Shown here: piece by piece, positions 43,901 through 55,900 of the stretch | Numbering within the stretch: position 1 is the stretch's first letter | Layout: each line of letters opens with the position of its first letter | From: Pisaster brevispinus | Lineage: Eukaryota > Echinodermata > Asteroidea > Forcipulatida > Asteriidae | NCBI GenBank assembly: GCA_023634235.1 | Contig: JAMKCF010000015.1 | Location: 7,722,087-7,786,086, forward strand | Length of the DNA: 64,000 bases | Direction: 5' to 3' | Program-made: the position numbers and the translations under genes | Notes under the pieces: model-generated | Told to the model about the DNA's origin: nothing | Database searches by the model: none | Seen by the model: the letters and a program-made list of their open reading frames with translations, nothing else

Positions 43901-46900
43901 GACGACCACACCTACACCGATCTTGGGGTGACGTCTACGGTTCATCGGCTGCAATTAACAAGAACATTCCACATAAATATGTATTCTTTACAGCTCTCTT
44001 TTTTCTAGGAAGTAACAATGGAAGTTTCATACTCGGGGGTTTACCTCATGCCATTAGGTAATAACAATAACAACAGCATCTATAATGCGCCTTTTCCAAA
44101 AGTTATAAAGCGCACCAAGACTTCACTCTGATAGTCAGGAAAGAAAAACGGAAAAAAGACAAGACTGAATTTAAGCATGAATTAAGCGAACAAGTAGGTC
44201 TCAAAGAGAGGATTTAAACATGTGTATTGAGGTGAAGCATCAGACGGATTGTGGGATGGAGTTCCGGATTATTGGACCTGCAACAGAGAGAGCTTTTTCT
44301 CCTGCTCTCTTTGCAGTGTGGGGGAAAACGTAGGTTGCCCTGGGAGCGCAAGTTTCTTCGTATCAGTGTTGTGAGATCCAGTGAGCTCCAAAATGTATTC
44401 TGGAAATGATTTAGTGGTTACTTTGTACCTTATTAAGGCTGTCTTGTACTTGAAGTTTTTTTTAACCGTGAGCCAAATGAAGCTGCTTGAGCACTGGAGA
44501 TAAGTGGGTGTGTCTAGGAAAGGGGGTGATGACTCGGACCGTTCTATTTTGAGCTTTCTTTCAGGTAGTCCGGGGGGTAACCATAAAAAAGGGGGAGAAA
44601 GGAGAACAATTAAGGAGGGAAAAAAATAGAGAAACCATTACCTCGTCGACATTGAGGAGAGTTTCTGAGGATTTACGCCTGACTCCATGTTCCATGCTGG
44701 TGACTTGGTTACGCATCCAACGTCGATGGAGGCTATTGGATTGGTTGCTTGATACACTACTTCCAGGCGATGGAAACGGGGTCAAGAAGCTGCTGGAGCC
44801 TGTATATGGAGGTCAAAGTGGAAAGGTCAGTAATAAGTTTATGATAGTACACTGATGTGGTTTTAAAAAACTTCAAAAGAAAAACATCAGAAAAGCAGAA
44901 ATTGATCGTCAAGTTTAACAAAGTCTGTAACAAATGCAACCTATTGTTTGGCAATCCCCGTAGAACATTACGCACAGCGGTTGGTAAACATCGGAGGCCT
45001 AAGGTGCATATTGATCAAGTGCCCATGTTGGGTCACTGGTAGTAATGCCATATTTTTTTGTCATGAGACATTTTATTGCCTACGACCTTCTGTTATGGGA
45101 AAAGTACTTCATGCGCCTGGGAGTAGGGCAGAGAGCTTTGTGCCATTCTTCTGGACACATGATGAGCTATGATAAGATGGTCTTTAAGAATGGATGAGAG
45201 AAAGCAGACTTACTTGAAGCTACTCCACTGTCATCATCTAGAGTGCTGTAGGATGCAGCAGGAGGGACAGCTACAGGTAGACTATGGGCTGTACGGCAGA
45301 AAAGATTAATACACATGGTCTTATTCAGCCTGGGGATTTATGGTTTGTTGTGGCCAAGCGGCCTACTGCATCGGACCCGAGTTCTGATGGTTGAATCGTC
45401 GGAGTGTGGGTTCGATTCCCAGTCATGACACTTGTGTCCTTGAGCAAGGCACTAAACCATAATTGCTTCTCTTAACCCGGGTGTATAAATGAAAGGGCTG
45501 AGACAGTATTGTGGTGGATTAACCCCTTTGCGCTAATTTAAGCAGCTTGGGGTTGTATGCAGGGAGTTGAGAAAGTTAGAGGAATGATCTAAAAGTATGC
45601 CTGATGAACAGGGATAATAATGCTGTGAAGCGCCTTGATCTAGCTACTAGGATATATGTGCGCTTTATAAGAAACACCATTACCATTTTGAACCATCAGA
45701 GAGGCAGAATTTTCCCATCACACTCGCTTTTACTTTGCTCTTCCAAGTTCTTTGCAGTGAGCTTGAGGTTATTGATCAAGTATTGATTATGTTATGCTGA
45801 GAAACATTTCCATTTCAACATCTTTTGCCTTGGAGAAAGTAACAAGCCTAAAGGTTCCAAAGTTATTGATTATCTACAAGTGAACCTCTGTACCAATCAT
45901 CTGAAGACATGCTTCTGTCTCAGAGACTCCTTCTTTGAGAGATTAAGAAACAAATACGTTAGGAAATTCAAAATATGAGCATGTTCTTCCTTACCAATTG
46001 ACTCGGAGGGTTTATTACGTGGGACCATCATGTCCACAGGAGCGAGACTTATGTTATCCTTTTCTTGATCGCTGTAAAGAAAAAATATAATTTTGCCAAT
46101 AAATCAGCATTACGTAGACAAAAACCAATCTATGACCCTAACTTTAAGAGTGATGTGAAGTAAGCCAAACATGTCCAATTGTGCAGTATCAAGACCACGT
46201 TTCTGCTAAGCATACAAGCTTGCTTAGCACTGAAGAGTCTAGCTCGGAAGCAATGGTTTACCAGCTAACAACCCATTCATGCATGGTTTGTTGAGTGGTT
46301 CCCAGCCAGTATTTGCTAAACACTCTTTTTCAACTCATAAGCAGAAAACTTACACATTTTCCTTCGGTCGTAGCACAAACACCTGAGATAGCATGAGCTC
46401 AGAGGGTGATTTGATGGTGTGAACTTTGACCGATGACCCTCGATACGACATGGCTACTGACCCATACATCATCTCCCCCAAGAGTTTCACATCGGAACTT
46501 GGGCGCAAGAACTAAACAGGAACATTTACAGAGAAAGATGAAGAATTATACAGCAATTCGATACAGCTAAAAGATTATCAAGCTTCAACTTGAACTTTTG
46601 TTTTATTATGATTATTATATATTTCTGGTAATGAAACCAAGGATGCCTCATAAGTGAACATAAATCACTGTAGCTCGCAAGCCTGAGGAAACCTGTAGAC
46701 AAGAGTGCTTGCTATGTGAACCAGAAACACGGGTAAACCCCAACTCTTCCATGATATGTGTTCTGTGTTCTTTTATGTGCACTACCAATCTAAATACACA
46801 GGACCTACGGCTTAATGTCCAATCCGAAGGACAAAGCAATGATGGTAAAGTATCTTGCTCAAGGACAAAAGTGCCACGACCAGGACTCGAACCCACACTC

Positions 46901-49900
46901 TGCTGATCAGAAACACACCAGAGCTTGAGTCTGGTGTTCTTAACTACTGGCCACAACATGTCACAAGTTTTGATTGATTTGTTATGACACCAACCAATCA
47001 GAGCATACTTTTATTAAGTTCCTGGGGTGAACTGCGCATAATAAAACCTGAAGTTACTCACTGTGTATTTATTGTTGACATCTCCACTTGGCCCTGGGAC
47101 ACCTGACCCTTCTAGGTGGACATTTTCTGATGACGAAAGATTGTTCTTACTTCCAAAAGAACAGCTAAACCTGCACTGGTGTCCCTTGCCCGCAGACGAC
47201 TGGTTATGGGTGAAAAGAAATTTTAACAAGTTGAATCAAATGTTTAACACAGTTTTGTTTTCTGTCCATATCTGACATTTTAAATATCAAGTGTTAAAAA
47301 GTCGCATCCCCTCATGGTGATCCCTCTGCAGCCGCTTCCCATGTTGTATCGTAAACTTGGGTGTGATCCCTGGCTGTACAGCAGTTACAGATTGTATGGC
47401 TTTGGACTGTCAACCCCCCCTCCCCCTCCCCCTCCCCGAACAAAGATATTGACAAAATCAGGAGAATGCCAAAATTAGGGCTAGATAGCTGTGTTGGTAG
47501 AGCGCCGGCACGTTAATCCGGAGGTCACAGGTTCAAATCCTGCTCTAGTTAAATTGTCTTTGTTCAACCAACAAACATTTAAAAAAATCATTAACATTGT
47601 CCTCTTTTAACAGCATTTTCTTAACAAGAATGTTGATATTTGACAAACGAAATTCAATTTATAGGTCACCATCCCTGCAAAAATTGGCAAGAGATCAAAG
47701 ACATTGACTTTGTGCTTTCAAAAATAGATTGTGTTTTTAATCTTAATAAAGCTGATTCATTCTTCACTATAATGTGAAGGCTTGTCTATCTATTCTTAGA
47801 AAAAGAAAAATAACAAAAAGTAACAACACACTCAGTTTTTACGTAAAATTTAAGTTATGAAATAATTTTCCACGCATCATTTCTTAAAAGACAACGACAG
47901 ATGATGAGAACTTGATGTTTGCATCACCAACTACATTCCTTTTGTTGTGCTTAGCTACATTCCTTTTGTTGTGCTTAGCTACAATGTACAATCCTTTTAT
48001 GCTTAGCTACGTTCCTCTTGAGCTAAGCCAAGCTTGATTATTTTGGTTCCTGGTCTTACCTCCACTTTCTGCTCATTTTTCTTGATGGCCTTGGAGTCAA
48101 AGAGAAGTTTACGTCCCTTCAAGTCTCCCTCGTTGAAAACAAGAAGTCTGATCTGATTCTTGTCAAAATCAGGCGCTTGCCAACTGCAAACAAACAGAAA
48201 AACAAAACCATGTAAGTGTTGTTAAGTCTTATCAGATCTTATTGAGCACACAACTGTGACCGGTATCCTGCTCATTTCTGCTTAGCAGACTATTGATAAG
48301 CAATATTTCTGCTTAAGCAGCTCTATAAGGTTGAGCCCTGGTGAGATCTTGAAAAGTGTAAAAGGACATCTTCGAAAAAGGTCTCGAAAAGCATGTTTCA
48401 TCAAAGCAGCAAATCAAAATAGGGTCGACTAAAACTTCCCAAACGTTCTGTAAGCGACAACAAAAATCTGAAAGTTCAACGTCAAGAAATCAATAACTGC
48501 ATTGTGTTGGCAACTACTACAATCCATCCAGGAATCTCATCCACGGTTGATCGTACGATGAAACAATGTTACCTGCAACATGTCCGTGACATAGACCCTA
48601 TCGTCCATCCATCCGGAACGTCAAGATTTGACGAGAGGCCCGGCACAGTGACTCTTGTAAGTCTTCCTAAGAAATTCTTCAACGACTCCCATCGACTCGG
48701 CGGCGCATTACATGGCACACTCTGCCTGTCATCCTTCTTGATCATTGTTTTGTTTTAGACCCAAACTTTGACTTATGGCATGTTCAAATGGTCAAGAAAT
48801 CATAAGGCACTCCACCTCCTTTTTTGTTTTTGTCTAGATACACGTATACCATAAAATTTGTTCCCATAAGGCCAGCCGTGTAAAAAATTGTGTTTCCATC
48901 AAAGTTTGAAGAAGAAAACTCCACCCACTTTAAATGTTTGTTTTCCCAAAAATATGCCAACTAACCAGAAAAGCAAATATGCTGAAAATAAATTTACAAC
49001 CCACCATTTCAACACGAATAAATCACAGTTATTAACAGTCGAACTGCGACACCGAAGAAATTAAGTTTTCAAACAAAAATAAGACTGAGAAACAAGACTT
49101 CTTTACAAAGATCTGGAAACTTTGTGGCTTGGTGCCAGCCTCTAATGTGACTCAGACGCACGCGACACAGATTGTTAACTGAGTGACGATGCTGATTGCT
49201 CCATTTTACGTGGAAGTGCGGCGACTGGCAAAACAGAGAGAAGTGGAATATGGGTTGTGGGTTGTGGGGGGTGGGGAGGAGGGTGTAATGACTCGTTTGG
49301 CAGATACGAGGAAATCCCCACTTTGACTTTGAAGTCATTCAACCTCAGGCCTGTGTGGGAAAACCTAGATTTAGCTGATAATCATGGCAGGTGTACAGCA
49401 TACGTTTTAGCCATCAATGTAAACTATACACCTACTGTGCGGGCCCAATTTCAATTCTCATAGAACTGCCTACAGCAGAATTGCCTAAGAATTTTCTGCT
49501 TAGCAAAAATAAGCAGGATACCAGTTATAGATGGTACATATGACACAGTAGCTTGGCTGGTAACCTCATTCTGGTTTACAGGCATAACTTTGTTGTGCTT
49601 AGCTACTGTTGGTAATTTGGCCCAGGTCGAGATTCAAAGGAACCAACAACGCCGCTTCAAGGCAAGCATACAATGGTCCTGTTTTGGATGCAGTAGGCTA
49701 GTGTGTGACCTTGACTTGACCTTGACTTGTCCTTCAACTCAGAGAGCTGGCCGAGAATCCAACTCCTTATTGCTCATTCATCACTAAAAATCAATGCAAA
49801 ATTAACCCCACCCTCCTTTACAGTCCAAAACATACAGACATGTAACCTTTGTTTACAACAAGAGTGACCTTGCACATTCCAGGGCATTTTCCTGACTGGC

Positions 49901-52900
49901 AAGTGTAGTGTCAAACACTGGTCATATGGTAAGCTGTTACATTTTACATTTTCTGTCATATTTTCCATACAACTTGGAGAGTTATTAAAATAAAGTCTGT
50001 ACAAGTTTTGAGTTGGCCCCCTTTCTTCGTATGGGTAAATGCACAGTAGACTGCCAAAAAATGCATTAATTGATTCGCTGTTTAACAAAAAAAAATCTAT
50101 ACATCATTTTATTGCTGGAAAAATATAGCCATGAGCGCGCGAAAACCTTTCTGACTACGCCATGGAAACTACATAACTAACCAATAAGAATGCGCCATCG
50201 AAAGTTTTATTCGTAATATTTTGCAATTAAAAAATGAGTGACCTTGTAAGCACCTACAATTTGCATTGAGTTGGTCATGGGTGTATTTGAGACACACAAT
50301 CAGTAAAAACTGTTACACTAACCCATATCAAAAGTTGATAAAAAATCAGACCGTGCAATCTTCCTAAAATAAATAAAAAACAGATTTGAAGCTTTCTTCC
50401 ACTGGGCTGTGTACAAATCCTGCCTGCAGGAAGTCCAGGCCCTATACATAGCTCATGTAATGTCACAGGTTACATGGTCTATTAGCCAATAACAGCATCT
50501 TGGTGTCCAGGGACACTCTTGAGTTTAATTTGCCCACCCTACGTTTCCATGTTACCATTCAATTACGATAAAAATGAGCAACTTTTCAATCTTCATGATA
50601 GCCTGCAAACATCCAACCTGAGTAAAAAATCCTCTCGGATTATTATTATGAATCAATGATACTACATGTATGTTGATTTCTGGAAAGTACATTTACTGTC
50701 ATTGTATAGTTCCCATTTCCAGAAAAGCATGTAAAACTATCCGTTAAAAACATCATCAAAGTAGAAGGACATTCTGCACACATACTGCTGCCATTTTATT
50801 TCAGTGGATTATTTCTCCTCCATTCTAGTATACCATGGACGACGGTCTTACAAGGCAGTACTTACAGTAATTACAATAGGATAATGTTTAGTATACATGA
50901 ACACAATTTTCTTCCCAAGGGGGATTTAGTCTTCGGTATCCATGATCCTATCAACCTAGTTGTATGGATAGCTTTATGGTTTTAAGCTCATACTACACAC
51001 AGTAGAGAATTGCTCACGTGAGCATTCTCAGCACACAATCCATACATGGAGGTATATGTGTGTGGTTGACATACAATACACATCATGTGCTGATGAATTC
51101 ATAGTACATCTCTAGGTTGACCTTAGCTGCATACTGACTACCACATAATGCAGAGCTGCCAACTTTCCCTTTGTTTTTACCAAAGCTTAATACTGAAAAT
51201 AAACCAATCTTTCCATGTTCTGATAAATAAGTTTGACAATCTCCCTGATTATGGAAACTTTTTCCCTAGTATGTTGAACGTGATTCTAAATATCTCCCTG
51301 GTTGTTGCACAAAATCTGCCTGGTTGTTGGACAAAATCTCCCCAATTTGCAAGATGGAAATGTTGGCAGCTGTTTGTAGTATACACCACAGTGAACGATT
51401 TCCCTTGTATTGCATCGCATTTTGCGATGCAATTGGAGCGATTTGCGATGCAATTTTACAAAGTGCATCGCACAATTTGCGATGCAATTTGCGATGCAAG
51501 TTTTACTAAATTGTATAGTTATAAAAATAAGTTTACACCCACAAGGTTTTGGATTCACATTTACCTAAGCTGTGGCGGTGGGTGTTTGAGGAATTGCCTT
51601 TTATTTAGCGTGACGTCCGACAACCTAAGACTAGAGCAAGGGAAACAATCATATCGCGCACGACGCCGCGCTGTGATCCACATTCCCCCACACATGATGG
51701 GTCGATGGAAGCAGCATCGGTAGGGTTCGAAATTAGCGGTCGCCAAATGCGAGTGAAAACAGCGGCGTGCGAGTCAAAACCCTTCCCTTAGTAGCCCGCC
51801 AGGCTAGTCAAAAAATTGTTCCTTTTCACAATAAATGAGGGGTACAGTTGTAAAATCCCAAAGAGAGATTATTTTTAAGTTCATAAAATGGTTTAGCAAG
51901 TCTTGATATTTGCTAGATTTAATGTGACCGCGATCGCGATCGTTCAATTCATAGTAAACAGGCACGCACTTCCCTTAACCACATGGTAGTGAGTAGCCAA
52001 CGTTCGCCCGCACGCACACAACACATGGTAGTATTATTGTTCAGTACAACAGCAGGTCCAAAGTCCATCCTAACCAACATTCCGCACGCTGTGATTGGCC
52101 CGTCAATAAATTCATATTCATAAGGAAGCTTGGCTAGCCTCCAACTCCATACACGTTCACGAGTCGAGTAAAGAATTGCTGCACAACGCGGCGCACGCCC
52201 GTGGATTCTGTACTATACACAGCGTTGGGTTCAGGCTATTCAAGCATCGACAACTTTTGCCGATAGAGGGCGTTGCAGGGCAAAGTTCATTGAATTTTTT
52301 CTCAATGTGCGTCGTCGATCGATCGTTAACACGAAGATTTCATTGCAAAAGAAGTTCTATAAACCGATTCTCAAATTACAAATCCATGAAAATGGTTGTT
52401 GATGAAAACAAGTACTATTTAGGGCAGAAAATAGGGGATAAGATCGTTAAAAAAAAAAAAAAAAAATCGTAAAGTTTTTTTTTTTTTTTTTTGACGCTAC
52501 GAAAATTGTGTGCATTTAATAATACACGTAGGCTAGTGGAAAAACTTGCGGGCAACCCAAAATTTAAGTTGTCTCTAGTGAAAAAAAAGTTGAGGGAATA
52601 GGCCTTTTTCATATTAAGTTTTGGAGCGTCTAATATTCTTTAATTATAGACATTCTGAAAGTAGCCTTGGCCTGAAATTAAGCCTTAAAAAACACACAAA
52701 TAAACCTGTGTCACAGGGTTAAATTTTCAACAATATTTAGGCATTTTAAAATTTGCTATACAAAATTTATCGACTGCTATGCAATATTTTGAGATTGCTA
52801 TGCAAACAAAAAAATTGCATAGCAGTTTTGCTATGCAAAAATTTGGGACCAAATCGTTCCCTGCACCACAAAGGAACCCTTAAAAGCCCTTTTCATTTTA

Positions 52901-55900
52901 GCAAGGTTGTGAAGTTTTAAAATTTGCACTTGGTGTGAAAGGACAACACTCTCTGGACTCTCCAAGGTCCCAAGTGAAATCTTCTCAAACATTGCTAGAT
53001 TTTGTAGCAAGGGACATTTTTTTTAAAGGTGAATGTATGAAAGTGGATCCAAAAGAACAATTAAGGAAACCAGGTTCCACACTTGAGTGGAACAAAAAGC
53101 CAACAACTGACAACAAAGGTCATTTGAGGAAGTGCAGTGGAATGATTGGATACTGTAAACCACCTTAAAAATCATACGACTGTTTGTCAATATGTATGAC
53201 TAACAAACAAAATTCCCAAAAACTATTTTTGCAGTCAGAGGTGTAAACATTACATATTCCATTTAATTAGTGTTTTTGACATTCACATGTAGAGTACTTG
53301 TGGAATTATCATTTTGGAGGAAACAGTTCAAATAGAATGTTTCCCTAATATTACAAACTTTGCACAACAACACATGTACCTTCAAATTGCATGGTCTGAT
53401 TTTTTGCCAAGAGATGTTTGTAATAATTTCAACCTCTGAACGAATTTTGACAGATGATGCTGGGCACAATCTTTGAAAGTGGCCATCTTTAAAACTCGTG
53501 CAAGCTAATTTTAAAATTTGCGTGTGCGCAACTTTTGAACTGAAGTCTAACCACACAAATAAGAAATCGTGCGGCTGAGACACAAAATTCACATGAACTA
53601 CGCGGTTTGCATGAATAATTCCCTTTGGGACACACAGCGGCGGTTCGGGCGGTTGTTGTCATTGTCAGATCTACCTCCATGGTCAGACTAGAGGCAAAAA
53701 TGGGATTTATTAGTCTTTCAATCAAATTGTCAACAGAAAGCTTACATGTATTTATTGGATTCTACCCCAGCATCCTAGCTTTGTCCTGCGCTGTGTACAA
53801 TGCACTTTGCACAAAAGACATATAACATGCAAAACTGTGTTTTTACTTGGCTGATGGATGTGAGATAATGTTGGGGTCCCGACAATAATAAATTTTTAGT
53901 TTTTAACGAACTACCGCGTGCAATACCTTTAATGAAAGCACGCACCTTCAAAGTAGTCACCAAAATGATGCCTCAAAAAGAACCAGATAATTTATTTTCT
54001 AGTTATTGCTCCTTCTTGCCTCACCTTATTTTTGTTTCTGTCTTGTCTTGTTTTTTGTTTATTTTTCCCCCGCTGACCGGTGCAGTGGGAAATCCTAGAT
54101 ATAAGCTTTTAGCTTTTTGGCCAATCCCTCACACCTGCATTTCTGTTTCAGAGTGAGTCTGTGTTTTGTTTGTTTTTTGTTCAGGTTTGTCTCATTTCCT
54201 GGTTTTCCTGATTCTCCTGTCCCCCCACCCCCCCCATTGTTTTCATTGTACTAATCTGTATTTTTATTGTTTAGGCCAACTGTATTGTCCGATATATTTT
54301 CTAACAAATAAATAATAAATAAACAATCCCCAGTAAGAGGGCAAATATCAAAAGGAACTTCATGGCAAATAAGACAGTAGAGTCTTATCCCAAACAAACA
54401 CTAATTTGTTGAGCTGACAAAAATTATCATAGCTCATCTGTGAACTCACATAAACCCCAACATCACGACGAATATCATCAAAGTAATATTGACATTTCTA
54501 TAATTAGCCTATGTGATGTTCTGATGAGAGTTATTTATAAACAACTTAGTTAGACTTGACATACTCAATCAAGTTTAAATTCCAAAGTACTCCTTCTGGC
54601 ATGACCTAGACTGGTTACTAGTCCTATGTTAACAAAAGGCAAGCTAAATTGCTTAATGGTAAAACCATGCAATTCAATGCACACAACAGGGGTGGAAATG
54701 TTATCAATGATGGGGCTGAAGAAAAGTCAAGGATGAGAGTCATTTCTGGCGAAAATGTCTGAAACTGCGATCCAGATCTCAGGAGGTACATTGAAATGAT
54801 AGCTTTGCCACCTGTTCATAACCCTTGGAGTTATAGACTCCAAAGAGCTTTCGGGAAAAGTATCCTCAGTGCTAGAGAAGTAGATCAGAGAGATTGACTT
54901 ACTTTATTCGTAGAGAAATAAAGTATTTTAGTTTTACTAGGAATACTTTCAAAAGTCTGAATTCAGATAAAAGTCTGAAATTTTTCATCCCTGAAACGGA
55001 TTGGGAACAGTTTGAAGGGGTAGAAACCAATACGAAGACAATGATGAATGTATCTTTATTATTATTATAAAAACTGTGGAATTTTGCCTCACAATGCCAA
55101 AGTCAAGTGGCCAAGGCGCGCCTGTTTTTCTGTGAAGACAGACTTCATACATTACAAACATCAACAAATTCTGTCTGTGAGTGTGACCCTTGCCTTGTTT
55201 AATGTAAGTATTGTTTGTGTTTTTATTCTTATTTTGGGGGGGGAGGTGGTGGGGAGGGGGATCGAGCATCTGAAAAAGTTCACAGAATTAAAAAAAAACT
55301 TACCTCTTGTGTGATGTTAGAGCTTCTGGTGAACTGTTAACAACAAAATAATTAAATACAATAAATACAATAAGTAAATAAATTAATTAATAAATAAAAT
55401 TAATTAATTAATTTAAACAATTTAAAAAAAAACATTTGTACAGTTTATTAATAAATAAATAAATAAGTAATAAAAAACTACTATAAAAGTACTACTAATA
55501 TATAAAACATTTTTTAATACAGATTTCCTCTGTACAGTTTAGACATTGCTGTATCGGAATTATTGTACTGAAGTTAGTATTCCTAAAATGAACAAGAATT
55601 AGTTTTGTAAAAACTACATCGTGGCTATCAAGTATATAGGTTTTAATACTACGTCTCTTGAAATTATGTTGTTTGGTACCGGTAGTAGTTCAAACATGTC
55701 AAATGATCAATCTATGTATTGATGAAAAACATGTTTGATTCAGGACAAATCACAGCATTGACTTTAAGATAAGGTTTATCCAACTTAGAAACACTCAAAC
55801 TACCTTCAATTTGACAATGCTATGTCAGATTTGTAAACAATTTACAAACAAATGATAAACCGACTTTCCCAGCTTTTTAAAACAATTTTTTAAAGTATTT

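Noticed and set aside
51148..51723. 191-codon plus-strand frame
   Set aside because: It spans the same repeat and the TTGCGATGCAA cluster; composition follows the repeats.
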